From: Aradus depressus
Lineage: Eukaryota > Arthropoda > Insecta > Hemiptera > Aradidae
Assembly: GCA_963662175.1 (NCBI GenBank)
Contig: OY759214.1
Location: 10,912,001-10,976,000 of the forward strand
Direction: 5' to 3'
Length of the DNA: 64,000 bases
Part shown: positions 52,886 through 63,828 of the stretch, in pieces
Numbering within the stretch: position 1 is the first letter of the stretch
How the letters are laid out: every line of letters begins with the position of its first letter
Notes under the pieces: model-generated
The model's database searches: none
Told to the model about the DNA's origin: nothing
Seen by the model: the letters and a program-made list of their open reading frames with translations, nothing else
Program-made: the position numbers and the translations under genes

Positions 52886-54442
52886 AAGTATTTTGTTCAG
52901 TGTCTAGACAATAGACTTTTTTGTTCTCACAAAAGGCCTGCTTTCTGAAAACCAAACTAGTGAAATATAGCATGTAAATGCTGTAAAAAACCCTGCGTTT
53001 TTTCCTTTAAAAAAGGCTTAAAAAAATGTAAAAATACAATCACTCCTTTTTTTTTTTGTTGTAAGGCTTAGAATGAAATTAATACCATGTCTTTCCAAAA
53101 ATCTAAATTTCAGTCCATTAAAAAGGCTTGATATCTGATCCGAGAAGAAAAAATGAAAATAGGGAAAAAAAAACTGAATGGAATGAGGTTAGGGGCGCCA
53201 AAGATGCCGCACCTGTATTGTGTAGGAGCCAGATGGAGGTGGGGAGGCGGCGCGTGGTCACATGACACGCTCCATACACCCACACAAGGCAGTGTCACCA
53301 TGCGATCACTTCATCCACGACCATAACGCATTGTACTCCAGTCACCTCCAGGCTCCATATCACCTGTCTCCGGGTCAAGGAGGGTGGCCCAATCTAGCAA
53401 TGAGTTGAAACTATTGTAAATTGTAGGGATTTTAGTTGCTAAGCACATTTCATAACCAAAAATTCTATATCAGAAAGACTAGTTACAATGTGTTCGGAAG
53501 TATGTAATGAAGCAATGAAAACCTGTTGTAATAAGGTTCTACCGGGAACAACGAATGATGGTCGTTATAAAAAGGGCTCACACCATCAATCATAAACATT
53601 ACTTCTCTGGAGTTTTTTTATTTGTCAAAATATTTTATTCGGAATCGCTTACAAGAAACCATAGCTAAATTTGATGGTTTTGTGACTACAGTGTTTTGTG
53701 TGTATGTTATGGACCAAGTGAATAATAGGTCAATATTGATAAAAATGTGTTTGAAAAATGGCCAAAATGAGCAGACATTATAACTATTGAAAATGTTAGA
53801 TCGGACATTATGAATAATGTCCTTCATCTATTGGGCAGATTAATAAAAAGAACAATCATTTTTTATGTTTCTCTAATAGTCATGACGTCGAATCTTCGCA
53901 ATCGCTGATAATCTTCTGGTTTCTTATTCGACACTTTACACTTAGAAGATTTCACTTTTTGAATCATCTCTGCGTAACTTAAGTTCGTGAAAAAACTAGT
54001 ATTCTGATCTTTTAGCGATACTAACTCATTTAATCGACAATGCATGTCAATTAAATTTGATTAATCCATGCTAAAACAAGAAATGACAACACATCAACAA
54101 CAGTCCGTATCAGTTTTTTTTAATTCGACACGTAAATTGTAAACATAAACAATTACCAGGTTGTTTTCTGACAGCAAGTGAGACGCGGGCTCTGATTGGT
54201 CAGCGCATGTCTAGTGTATGTACCTGCTCCCCGCCTCTTGCTAAAAGTACCTTAATTATCAAATGTCGCAGCTATTTCATAGCCAATATTCATAATGACC
54301 AGACACTGTGATAAATAATGAATTTTAAATTCATATTAATTACATTGCGCGATTCGATTCGTCATTATCCAAACTGCCGAGCTATTATAAATACAAGAGT
54401 GTATATTATTATAAACCTTAAACATATTTTTATTTTGTTTTA
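52886..54442. other. No gene seen
   Basis: 53190-53400 is GC-rich (GGAGGTGGGGAGGCGGCGCG) with a 63-residue minus-strand frame, without recognisable domain. Otherwise A+T-rich and unassigned. Confidence 0.4.
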
Positions 54443-54766
54443 GGTTATGTTAGGTTAGGTTTTATGGGCTTTAACTACGAGGTCATATCGCCTACTACCA
54501 GAGCGCTCTTTCGTCACTCTGGTGGACATGAGCTCGACTCTATTGTGGGAGTCCTAAATTTTTATTCACCTAGGGCAAAGGTCTTTAACGAGTACCTGAC
54601 ATCGTACAGGCTCGGAACCATGCCTTAACATTCCATCCGAAGGACGGAGTGCTCAAGTTTATTTTACCTCCCAGATAAAATAAACTAAGGGCCTCGGTCG
54701 GGCTACGAACCCACAACCTTGAGCTCAGAAGACAAGCTCGCATACCACTGAGCTACCGGCGCCCTA
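54443..54766 (-). mobile_element. SINE-A, full length, perfect target duplication, AACCT tail
   Basis: The flanks TATTTTGTTTTA at 54431-54442 and 54767-54778 are a perfect 12-bp duplication. This places GGTTATGTTAGGTTAGGTTT inside the element: its 3' tail reads AAACCTAACCTAACATAACC rather than AATAACTAAC. Head boxes are intact (TAGCTCAGTGG; the B box has one change). Confidence 0.93.
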
Positions 54767-55041
54767 TATTTTGTTTTAATTTAATTCTTAGTGTAAACTA
54801 GATTCATGAAAAATGTAGGTTGTTTTTGTTTTTGAGATTCTTTATTTATATGTGACATCACATTATGGTGTGTTTTGTTTAAAAAATATTATATTTTATA
54901 TATTTTTAAAACGTCTACTCTTGTTTATATATTATATTATTTATTTTTCTGTTTGTAAATTATTTGTTTGTAACATTTTCACACAGGATATACGTTTATA
55001 TTTAGTTTATAATTGATTTTGTTAAGATAACATTTTTATAG

Positions 55042-55205
55042 TTACTTATTATGACTCATGCCCGGGCTTTAACTACGAGGTCATATCGCCTACTACCAGA
55101 GCGCTCTTTCGTCACTCTGGTGGACATGAGCCCGGCTCTACTGTGGGAGTCCTAAATTTTGCCTACCCTACATTTTTACTCACCTATTGGCAGGGGTCTT
55201 TAATT
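55042..55205 (-). mobile_element. SINE-A, 3' half
   Basis: From ACTTATTATGACTCATGCCC to TTGGCAGGGGTCTTTAAT; 5'-truncated. Confidence 0.85.
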
Positions 55206-55227
55206 TTTATATATTAATAATTTATAT

Positions 55228-55345
55228 ATGTCAATACAGGCTTTGAAGAAGACACGCTCAGTGCCGAAAGCTTGGCAGAAAATTCACAAATTCGTTTTAT
55301 TCGATCACAAGCCTGATCCAAAAGCATCAACCGTAGTTCTTTGGG
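55228..55345 (+). repeat. Possible Penelope-like terminal sequence
   Basis: GGCTTTGAAGAAGACACGCT with CAGTGCCGAAAGCTTGGC has the 'GAAGAAGAC...GCCGAAAGC' form frequent at Penelope-like pseudo-LTRs. No coding sequence is adjacent. Confidence 0.35.
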
Positions 55346-56097
55346 CTTTGAATTGACAGGATGCTAATTTCAGTCAAAAAATATTTATTAAATTTATATT
55401 TCTTTCTGAACGTTTGAAAAAAAAATCATTAAAATCCGTCAATACTAACTGTTATAAGAGGAGTTGTTGTGACTACATTTAAATAGTTCGAGGTACTAAG
55501 AACGTTAGTAATATTTCTTATTTTACTAGTGTCCATAGTAAAGCCAACTACTCTTATGTATTTCAACAAACAATTTTTTTTTTTTTCATTTTACAGTAAA
55601 TTTTACTAAAATAATAATTGTTACAACTATTTCAGTTCTTACTGACGAAAATAGTTGTAGTTATTACTCACTTTTTCTCAGTGTACCATGAGTATTATCT
55701 TAAAATGTTCTTTAATATAAATAACGGTTGTTCGTTAATAGTAGCAATAACAAAGAGGTTATATAAATTATTTGATATGACAAAGCTCCGAAGAGAGAGG
55801 CAAGTTAGGCAATAAAAGTTAATTTCAGTTAATTAAACGCTAACCAATGTTAATTACAAATCATTTGCTAGTAAATAGTAATACAAGGCAGATAATTAAA
55901 TTGGATTTACTCTTTATATTTTATGAAACATTTTTGTCGAATCTTAGTCATTTTCTTCCTAATGTTTGTGCTATTTAAATAATATATTAGTATACAATTA
56001 TTTATAGTTTGGTAAGTTACCCTTAATTTATTGTTAGAATTTTCATTTTGGATCATAATCGTATTTATTTGTTTATGCGTATTTACTGTTACATTTA
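55346..56097. other. No gene seen
   Basis: Strongly A+T-rich, no recognisable elements. Confidence 0.4.
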
Positions 56098-56365
56098 ATA
56101 AGTTAGTTATTAGTACTCATGCCCGAGCTTTAATTACAAGATCATATCGCCCCAACCTACCTTTATCCCCAAAATATAAACCACCCGAAGATGGCTATAG
56201 AAATTTCACTTAGAAATGCGGTCCTCATTTTGTATTCGCTATATAGAATTTCTTTAGAACAGATGTGCTACCACTGAAAATAGCTATAAACTATGAGGTC
56301 ATATCGCCTACTACCAGAGCGCTCTTTCGTCACTCTGGTGGACTTGAGCCCGACTCTATTATGTG
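56098..56365 (-). mobile_element. Two SINE-A 3' fragments
   Basis: 56098-56152 (AGTTAGTTATTAGTACTCAT to CATATCGCCCC) and 56283-56365 (ATGAGGTCATATCGCCTACT to GAGCCCGACTCTATTATG), separated by 130 bp of unrelated DNA. Confidence 0.75.
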
Positions 56366-56367
56366 TA

Positions 56368-56475
56368 AAAAATAAAGAAAAAACGTAAGTTTCTTAAAAA
56401 ATGTTGTCTATTTCACAAAATGTATTATAATAAGGGAGTACTTTCGGTATTGCTACCATCTTCAGCCACGACTTA
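56368..56475. repeat. Possible Penelope-like end, relative of the 81-bp palindrome
   Basis: TTCTTAAAAAATGTTGTCTA with TTTCACA parallels the palindrome arm at 37905. TTTCGGTATTGCTACCATCT with TCAG follows. Confidence 0.4.
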
Positions 56476-56727
56476 GCAAATACTAAATGGAAGTTCAACC
56501 AGTTTACAATCCAAACGTACCCTTTTTTCAGCCCTTACGGTTTTTTTTTTAGCCCTATACAGTAAATATGGAAAACATTAAAAACAAAATTTCGTCTCAA
56601 ATTGAAATCTTAATAATAAAAGAAAAATTTTGAAATAATATGTGCTGATTAAAATACAAATATACATGCATATATGAAATAAATGAAAGATAACAATAAT
56701 AAATATATGAATAAAAATAACAAATAA

Positions 56728-56853
56728 ATATGTAAGTCAAATATTAATGTTTAGCCCAAATTGTGGATTGATTTTGGAGGGAGAGCGGTAACTTAATTGA
56801 ATAATTCGTCCTGGGGAAGTACATTGTCGCTGATTCACCTCAGACTTTTCTTT
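56728..56853 (+). mobile_element. Family B terminal part
   Basis: TATGTAAGTCAAATATTAAT, GATTTTGGAGGGAGAGCGGT, CGTCCTGGGGAAGTACATTG and GCTGATTCACCTCAGACTTT. Confidence 0.8.
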
Positions 56854-57290
56854 TTTCTATATTTGGATGAGTAATACTTTTACACATAATATATTCCATC
56901 CCCTCCATTGAGTTCTCCGTTTCGGTCTGGAGATTTTCGCTGCGCACACCGGCGACCCTCATCTACAGGACGGTCAATGTGCCGTGACACTCAACAGATG
57001 TACTGAGGCCGGAGCACCTTGGGGTGTTGTTACCAGAACAGTCCTCATTTGATTGGAATCTGACGAGCCTGCTACTAACTTTTTGATTTTGGATCGCGTG
57101 TTCCACCTGGTTCTATGACAGTGATACGATACAGATCAGTACACCTGTAGCCCTGGTTCTGTCCGGGGCTGGTGAGTCACACTCCTCCTCTTACCTCCTA
57201 ATTGGGCCTTACAAACACGGACTATTTTTGAAATCTCGGGATTTTGTGATCCCTCATTTTTATTTAATCGCGAAATCCCGGTTTATACGT
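56854..57290. other. No gene recognised; GC-richer stretch
   Basis: 56900-57200 is GC-richer than its surroundings but has no open frame longer than about 60 codons and no recognisable motif. Confidence 0.35.
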
Positions 57291-57760
57291 AGTTAGTTAT
57301 TATGTGCTCATGCCCGGGCTTTAACATTGAAGTCATATCGCCTACTACCAGAGCGCTCTTTTGTCTTTTTTTATTTTTTATTATTTGTTTATTTGGTATA
57401 TTTACAATCAGTTAAAATATAACTATAAGTAAATTTGATGACAGTGAGTATAAAAAAAAAATTAAAAAAATAATAAAAAATAAATAATACACAAATTAAG
57501 ATAAAATAAAATAATCTACAAAATAATACAATCAAAAACAATAAATAGAAGTGCTTAGTCGCTTTGGTGGACATGAGCCCGACTCTATTATAGGAGTTCT
57601 AAATTTTGCCTACCCTCGATTTAGTTACCAGGGTTAGGGGCATTTAACGAGTACCGTGACATCGTACAGGCTGAAAACCATCGCTTAACGTCCCACCCAA
57701 AGGATGGCGTGCTCAAGTTTTTTTCACCTCCCAGATAAAAGGCCAAAGAGTGAACGCGAT
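57291..57760 (-). mobile_element. SINE-A interrupted by ~190 bp of A+T-rich DNA
   Basis: 57291-57365 holds the 3' end to AGAGCGCTCTTTTGTC, and ~57558-57760 resumes TCGCTTTGGTGGACATGAGC and runs to the stem region. The insert (57366-57557) has the AAGTAAATTTGATGACAGTG phrase also found at 41923, so it is probably a LINE tail that landed in the SINE. Confidence 0.75.
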
Positions 57761-58054
57761 CTTGAGTATAGTTTGACTTCAAATAGCAAAAAAAAACAAA
57801 ATATAATACATTAAACATCGTGTTTTTTCATTTTGTCAAATATTCCAGTATAATAAAATACTTCATAAACAGTATTTTTTAAATATGCAAACTAACAAAA
57901 AGATAAAATGTAAAATCATATTAATCCTCCATTAAAAATCTGTGGTACAAAATTATTGTAGCTTCTGAAAACGCGATATGATTCCAAGTTCTTTAGTTTT
58001 AAAAAGGGAAATTTAAAGTATAAATATTAAAACCTTATAACATTTAATTATAAT
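57761..58054. other. No gene seen
   Basis: A+T-rich, unassigned. Confidence 0.35.
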
Positions 58055-58140
58055 CACGCGAGCACTCCGTCCTTCGGGTAGGACGTTAAGCGATTGTTTT
58101 CATCTCGTATGAGTCACGGTACTTGTTAAAGACCCGATAT
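58055..58140 (+). mobile_element. SINE-A central fragment
   Basis: GAGCACTCCGTCCTTCGGGT with AGGACGTTAAGCGATTG, then CTTGTTAAAGACCCGA. Confidence 0.7.
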
Positions 58141-58224
58141 AATAATTATATACCAGAAATAATAATTATTATACTGAAAATTAATTATAATTAACATTAG
58201 AATAAAATCCCTCCCCGAAAATAA

Positions 58225-58500
58225 ATTACTAGTTAAAGTTAGTTATTGTGACTCATGCCCGGAGTAACTATGAGGTCATATCGCCTACTACCAGAGCGCT
58301 CTTTCCTCGTTTTGGTGGACACTCTACTATGGGAGTCCTAAATTTTGCCTACCCGGTTTATTTACCGAGGGAAGGGGTCATTAACGAGTACCTGTAATCG
58401 CACAGGCTCGGGGCCATGGCGTAATGGCCCTGGCGCGCTCATGATTTTTTCACCTCCTAGATAAAAAACGTAAGATCCTCGGCCGGATTTCGAAGTTTCT
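58225..58500 (-). mobile_element. SINE-A, diverged
   Basis: From AGTTATTGTGACTCATGCCC to CCTCGGCCGGATTTCGAAG. Stem arms are ATTTTTT/AAAAAAC-like. The A box is missing. Confidence 0.8.
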
Positions 58501-58989
58501 GACTCCCTACCCTACTATATATAATTTCGAACTTCTTGGGGAGATCTCCCCCATTGGCCCCTCCTCTGGACACCCTCATATAATATAAAAAGATATTTTT
58601 TAGACGTTTTCTACCACCAAATTATTATTATTATTATTTAAATAACTTTTTTTACGAAAATAATAATAATGCCGGGTTTCCAGGACTAGTCATCAACACC
58701 CTGGCAGTCCTTATGCTACGTTAACTCTCCAATCTGGAGAGATCTCCCCTTCCTGACATCACGCAGGCAACTAATCATATGATTATTGTATTCTCTGATA
58801 AAATAATAATAATCTCTTTTGTTCTATTTCAACTGGAATTGATTTGCTCAAACTGAGTAAATTGTTTTTCTTTCAGCATTCTAAGAATAGTATGCTAAAT
58901 CTAAGAAAATGCTAATCAGAAATACGAGTAGTGCCTATAAAACTGAAAAGATCTTCTTTTCCCAGTGAGCTTGGCTGCTACTAAGATTT
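58501..58989. other. No gene seen
   Basis: (ATT)n and (AAT)n short runs near 58622 and 58660; a partly repeated phrase GGGGAGATCTCCCCC / GGAGAGATCTCCCC near 58540 and 58735. Otherwise unassigned. Confidence 0.35.
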
Positions 58990-59205
58990 AAAAAAGGATG
59001 TGGTGGCCATGCGGGCTAGAGAGTAGGGCTTTGGTCGCGTGGTCTCACCAAGGTTTGCGGGTCCGAATCTTGTCCGGGAAAGAGTTTTATTTCGGAGATA
59101 GAACTCCCTCCCGGGGCCATAGATGTCGTAAATAACTAGATACCTACCTCTTGTAAGAGACATGGCTAATATGCATCGAACGTAAGGCCAAAAATAAAAA
59201 TAAAA
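58990..59205 (+). mobile_element. SINE-B, full length
   Basis: GGTGGCCATGCGGGCTAGAG, GTCTCACCAAGGTTTGCGGG with TCCGAATC, GGAGATAGAACTCCCTCCCG, ATGTCGTAAATAACTAGATA and GAGACATGGCTAATATGCAT, ending in an A-rich tail. Flanks GATTTAAAAAA and GATTTTTAAAAAAA may be a target duplication. Confidence 0.85.
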
Positions 59206-59283
59206 TGATTTTTAAAAAAATTAATAAAAAAGTCTCTCCTACGAAATAATTAACAATAAAATGAAATAAACCAAAAATAATTA

Positions 59284-59707
59284 CAGTAGATTATCCGGGG
59301 TAATGGGGGGGGGGGGGGGGGGGGGGAGGGAGAGAGGTAGCACGGATAAATGAAAACCACGGTTAATCGAGACACTTTTTATTTAACGAATTACATATGT
59401 GTGTACAATGTCATGTTATAACGTTATCAGGGCTTGAAATATGTAGTAATCCTTCTTTGCTTTTTGCGGTTTGAAATGATTTTCCTTACTTCAGTTCTAA
59501 TTTTTCTACAATTCATGATGTCATGGAAGTAAAAATTTTCCTATTTGCAGAAGTTCAGCTTCCATTGCTTGACTTGTCTGTTTGTTTTCTTCTTTAGTGA
59601 CCAACTGTCATCATTGTCACTCTACTCTGTCTCTAAGTTTCTAGGAACCTATACTTACTGCTTACACACCACGGATATTCGAGACACGGTTAATCGAGGT
59701 TTTATTG
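59284..59707 (-). mobile_element. Tigger-type relic with C-terminal transposase debris
   Basis: Flanked by TA. The left end CAGTAGATTATCCGGGGTAA and the inverted right end CAATAAAACCTCGATTAACC have the character of Tigger termini. The minus strand of 59440-59640 contains, in broken frames, MEAELLQIGKFLLP and RKIISNRKKQRRITTYF, resembling the C-terminal tail of Tigger transposases. A 22-base G run lies at 59305-59326. Confidence 0.7.
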
Positions 59708-59835
59708 TATAATGTTTCAATCAAAATTCAAATTTTTAGTGTAGCCGGCAACACAAGATCACTCTTCTCTAGCTGACTAAATCGAATTATTACTAATTCA
59801 ATTTGCAGAAAAATATTTAAACAATATGTAATTGA

Positions 59836-60117
59836 GGGTGCCGGTAGCTCAGAGGTATCGTGCTAGCCTACTCAGCTCACGATCGCGGGTTTGAAACCCG
59901 TTTTTTTCTATCTGGGATGGGATGTTACACGACGGTCTCTAGCCTGTATGATGTCACGTCCTCCTTAAAGACCCCTGACCTAGGTGAATAAAAATTTAAT
60001 GTAGGCCAAATTTAGAACTCCCACAGTAGAGTCGGGCTCATGTCCACCAGAGCGATGAAAGAGCACTCTGGTAGTAGGCGATTTAGTTAAATCCCGGGAT
60101 TGAGCCATAATAACTAA
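59836..60117 (+). mobile_element. SINE-A, nearly full length
   Basis: GGGTGCCGGTAGCTCAGAGG and GCGGGTTTGAAACCCG in the head; one stem arm is deleted; tail is CATAATAACTAAC. Confidence 0.88.
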
Positions 60118-60614
60118 CATAACATTATCATGTGTATTGTTTGTAACATTGCATTTTATTCTGACACTTGAGAGAATACAGATAATAATAAAGCTCTACA
60201 AATTTAAATAGATGAAGGGCAAGAATATGAATAATATTTATATTGAATTAGGTGCACTTGTTGTAGAGTCCACTTGTACGAGGAGATGCCATATGGGCCC
60301 ATTGTGGGAGCTCCACATGCAACGCCATTTTGAGATGTCGGGGTGGGGGGATGAAAGTCCCCGCCAGACTTTATAGGTCGATATTTGGATAAATGGTACT
60401 TCTTGTGTAATGTCAATAAAAACCTGAAAAGGGGACTTGGACTAATCATAACAAAAGACTTGCGGAACAGCTGGCTCACCAAATTTCTCTCCTCCCTTCT
60501 GTCAGGCAAATAGAAAAAATAATTTCGAAAAGTTTTAATAATAATATTTATTACAGTTAAACCATCACATGGTAATAGGATACGTCATAAAAATATATAC
60601 ATCACTTTTTATTT
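60118..60614. other. No gene recognised
   Basis: The 101-residue minus-strand frame (60204-60509) has no recognisable domain. 60541-60600 (GTTAAACCATCACATGGTAA with TAGGATACGTCAT) repeats a phrase at 44232-44275. Confidence 0.4.
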
Positions 60615-60820
60615 TTTTTTTTTTGACATTATGTACGATACATATTAGCCATGTCTTTTATAAAGGTGATATCTAGTTATTTACAACATCCATGGCCCCG
60701 GGACGGAGTTCTATCTACGAAATAAAACTCACTCCCGGGCGGGATTCGAACCCGCAAACCATGGTGAGACCATGCGACCAAAGCCCTACGCTCTAGCCCG
60801 CACGGCCTCCATGGCTCCCC
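60615..60820 (-). mobile_element. SINE-B, full length
   Basis: On minus: GGAGCCATGGAGGCCGTGCG, TAGAGCGTAGGGCTTTGGTC, GGGTTCGAATCCCGCCCGGG, AGATAGAACTCCGTCCCGGG, then a GACATGGCTAATATGTATCG end and A-rich tail. The best preserved copy of this family here. Confidence 0.88.
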
Positions 60821-61212
60821 ACTCATTTAAATTATACAAATTACCCAGCTAAATTTCAGCTTGACTCTGTCCACTTTATAACATTGATAATGATAACATA
60901 CTCCTTCTTCTCATAACTTGTCCAATGTTAAACCAATACAAAAACAAATTTATCAATAAATATATTTCACTATAATTCAATCTCCGATAAAATAATTAAT
61001 TTGTTAAGTATTGATGACGATGACGATGAAAAAATCAATAATATATTTATTATCGTAACTAATAGTTTAAAATTTAGAAAAACAGTTTTATTATGATTTG
61101 CCCTCTCGTTTACTTTATACATTTCAATATAACACATTTCACAACAGTTGGTATTTTTCTTTTCTTTACTTCGGCCCATAATTTATAATGTATCTTCCAA
61201 AATTAATTTTTT
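60821..61212. other. No gene seen
   Basis: A+T-rich; the minus-strand frame at 60970-61179 is of low complexity with no recognisable domain. Confidence 0.4.
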
Positions 61213-61574
61213 GTTTAGGTTTGTTATAGGTTAGGTTAGGTTTTATGACTCATGCCCGGGCTTTAACTACGAGGTCATATCGCCTACTACCAGAGCGCTC
61301 TTTCGTCACTCTGGTGGACATGAGCTCTACTCTAGTGTGGGAGTCCTAAATTTTGCCTACTCTAAATTTTTATTCACCTGGGGCATGGGCCTTTAACGAG
61401 TACCTGACATCGTACAGGCTTGGGACCATGGCTTAACGTCCCATCCGAAGGACGGCGTGCATAAGTTTATTTGACCTCCCAGATAAAATAAACTAAGTGC
61501 CTCGGTCGGGTTTCGAACCCACGTTCTTGAGCTCAGAAGACAAGCACGCATACCACTGAGCTACCGGCGCCCTC
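61213..61574 (-). mobile_element. SINE-A, full length, AACCT tail
   Basis: Complete from the AGGTTAGGTTAGGTTTTATG end (tail reads CATAAAACCTAACCTAACCT) to GCTACCGGCGCCCT, with intact A box and B box. Shares the tail type of the 54443 copy. Confidence 0.92.
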
Positions 61575-61589
61575 ACATACAATATATAT

Positions 61590-61675
61590 TACATTTATGT
61601 GTGAACTAGTTCACAACCCTTGCTGTGAGATTTGTATCTCTATCAGCAATAAAGTTTCATTTCATCTCATTTCAC
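61590..61675 (+). mobile_element. LINE 3' tail, same type as 20301
   Basis: TATCAGCAATAAAGTTTCAT with TTCATCTCATTTCAC: an AATAAA signal and TTTCAT-type tail. Confidence 0.5.
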
Positions 61676-61934
61676 AAGACCCAGTTCCTCAGGTGTGTCA
61701 TACAATTCAAATTACTACATTTCGTTGATTTTTTTTGTCATTTTGGTGGCATCATCTAAATCCTGATCCTCCTGTCCTTTCCACACGTTTTCCTGTTTTC
61801 AATGAGAATATTACGCTAATCTCCCGGTTTTCTCCCTGTTACTGCCCTATTTTTAAGACAACCTGATCTTATTTAGTAACAATTAATATTTCTGATACCA
61901 TAAGTATTACAACCATGACGTCCCAGTTGTCACC

Positions 61935-62274
61935 GAAAAAGTTGTCGGTGAATCACCAGCAACTTTTCCAGAGCCAACTAACTAATAGCTAATCAACTAA
62001 CTTACTAATTTTTCGTTCCCCCTCCAAAACCGTTGACTATTTGACCGTTCCTTCCTGCCAATTTTGCCAAAAAATTATAAGGGTCGTCCTTACGGGTTTT
62101 TGAATTCACATATGAATTTCGTGTCGATACAACTGCAGTTATAAGACTTTTTTTGTTATGTCTCCTCCTAATCTCCCCTTCCCTTTGGTAGATTTGGCTG
62201 AAAGTCAATAGGTGTCGTCATTAGAGGGTTCTACATAACTTCCTCTATACTTGGTGTAGTGGGTGAAGTAAAAT
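61935..62274 (-). mobile_element. Family B, complete short copy
   Basis: AAAAAGTTGTCGGTGAATCA with CCAGCAAC at the left; CATAACTTCCTCTATACTTG with GTGTAGTGGGTGAAGT at the right. Confidence 0.8.
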
Positions 62275-62379
62275 TCGAAGTCCCAGTTCACCCAAAATTA
62301 TACATGTCAATCAATTTTAGCGTTAATATATATATTTTTTAATGAATTATAGTGAAAATCGAAAGAAAATAAACTAATC

Positions 62380-62890
62380 GGAAAAAAACACCATCGATGT
62401 ACTTCCTCAGCTCGAATTATTTGTAATCAACTAAATTTTCGCGATCCCTTCTTCTCTTTCACCAATTTGACAGAACCTAATTTAGAATTTTGCATCGATG
62501 TACTTATTCATTACATCATCTGGAATTAGGGCTTATGAGTAAGGCCCCACTCAAATCCTCCTCTTTCCTTAAACTGATTTTGCAAAAAAAAAAATCACTA
62601 TATGTCGGGTTTACGGGATTGTGGATCTACATAGTTAAGTCCTCTTCTAATCGCACCCTTGGCTGAAAATGAATAGGTTTCTTCCGTATAGGCTTCGTGA
62701 TCAATAAAGCGATATTATTATTATTATTACATTCACTACAATTTGTGTCATAATAGTTTTTCTATCTTTCACAGACATGCACACAATTTCAGAGGATTTA
62801 AAGAAGAGAAAATTCCCATGAAAACACAACATTGAATTTTTCATCGATTACATAACATCCTCCATACCACGTATAGTCATGGAAGTAAAG
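62380..62890 (-). mobile_element. Family B, degraded, with LINE-like tail insertion
   Basis: CATCGATGTACTTCCTCAGC at the left; CATAACATCCTCCATACCAC with GTATAGTCATGGAAGTAAAG at the right. Around 62700-62730 GATCAATAAAGCGATATTAT with (TTA)n interrupts it, like a LINE or SINE tail. Confidence 0.65.
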
Positions 62891-63236
62891 AAGAAAAAAA
62901 GGGGCCGTAGGGGCGACCCTAGAGCAAGCCATTTAAAAAAGGGGGGCGGGTGGCCTGGTGGTGGGGGTGGAGGGGGCGGAGCTTCTGAGGGTGGCTGACA
63001 ACCCCTAGGATAGACTTGACTACCCTTAGCATTCAGTGTTAGTAGGGAGCAAGCTGTAGAACAGATAGGGGGTGGATCAGTACGCTAAACTATGGTGAGT
63101 AGGCTACTTTCGAGTATATCAATTTTCAAAATTTTTAGTAGAATATGGTTTAAAATTTTCTAAATATGTTGTTGATATTTGTATAGTTATTAATTATTCT
63201 TATTTTATTTTTTCTTTATTTTTTTCTTTATGAGTT
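62891..63236. other. No gene seen; G-rich patch
   Basis: 62935-62985 is G-rich (GGGGGGCGGGTGGCCTGGTG). No coding signal. Confidence 0.4.
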
Positions 63237-63458
63237 TTACTGCAAATATTTGGTGTCTTGGTGAGTGTGAAAAACGTTTCCCCTCCTTCTGTAAAAAAAA
63301 AAAATCTTGTAGCTCCATTTTTTATACAATTGTCTGCATGAAGTCCCCGGAGGAAGAAGAATGTTTCCAATCTCAACCTCTCTCTCGGCACCCCGGCAAA
63401 CCTCGGTCTTCGGAAGACGCCACCTCTGTCCTCGTTCTCTCCCTTGGCGGCCTCCTAC

Positions 63459-63530
63459 CTGGCTCTTCAGCTGGAGGGTCTTCTTGGAGGGGCTGTTGTC
63501 GGCGTCCTCTTCGTCTGGACTCTCGTTCCC
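63459..63530 (-). CDS. Candidate internal exon of an unidentified host gene
   Basis: On the minus strand a pyrimidine-rich CTTTTGTGTTTTCAAG precedes 72 bases that end GAGCCAG|GTAGGAGG, a strong donor. The 24 codons read GNESPDEEDADNSPSKK and continue TLQLKSQ, phase 0 at both ends. 21 of 24 codons end in G or C, like the cuticle genes and unlike the A+T-rich background. The CAAG acceptor is weaker than CAG. The surrounding 63237-63575 frame is open, so exact limits are uncertain. The peptide is acidic and Ser/Lys-containing, as in a linker; I do not recognise the protein. No other exon is visible within the window. Confidence 0.4.
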
Positions 63531-63627
63531 CTTGAAAACACAAAAGCTGGCTTCAGCGCTCACTGTTATTGACATTTTGGGGGAGGGTAGCCCATTTTTA
63601 TATTGCCACCAAACGGGCGGGCTAAGT

Positions 63628-63757
63628 TACCGAAGTTATTTACAAACATCCAAGGCCCTGGAATCTCTCCCGAACGGGATTCGAATCCGCACCCGTTGTG
63701 AGTCCATGTAACCAATGCCCTACGCTCTAGCACAGCCACCATGGCTCCAAAGCTAAC
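63628..63757 (-). mobile_element. SINE-B, head half
   Basis: On minus: GAGCCATGGTGGCTGTGCTA, GAGCGTAGGGCATTGGTTAC, CGGATTCGAATCCCGTTCGG and TTGTAAATAACTTCGGTAAC; the tail is missing. Confidence 0.8.
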
Positions 63758-63828
63758 AAAAAAAATAAAAATATTATGTAAATACACCCAAAAGTTGCTC
63801 GGCTTTCACTTATGGACTAACTTCTTTC

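Noticed and set aside
54443..54470. Interstitial telomere repeat
   Set aside because: The target duplication shows that the TTAGG-like bases belong to the SINE tail; there are only two perfect TTAGG units.
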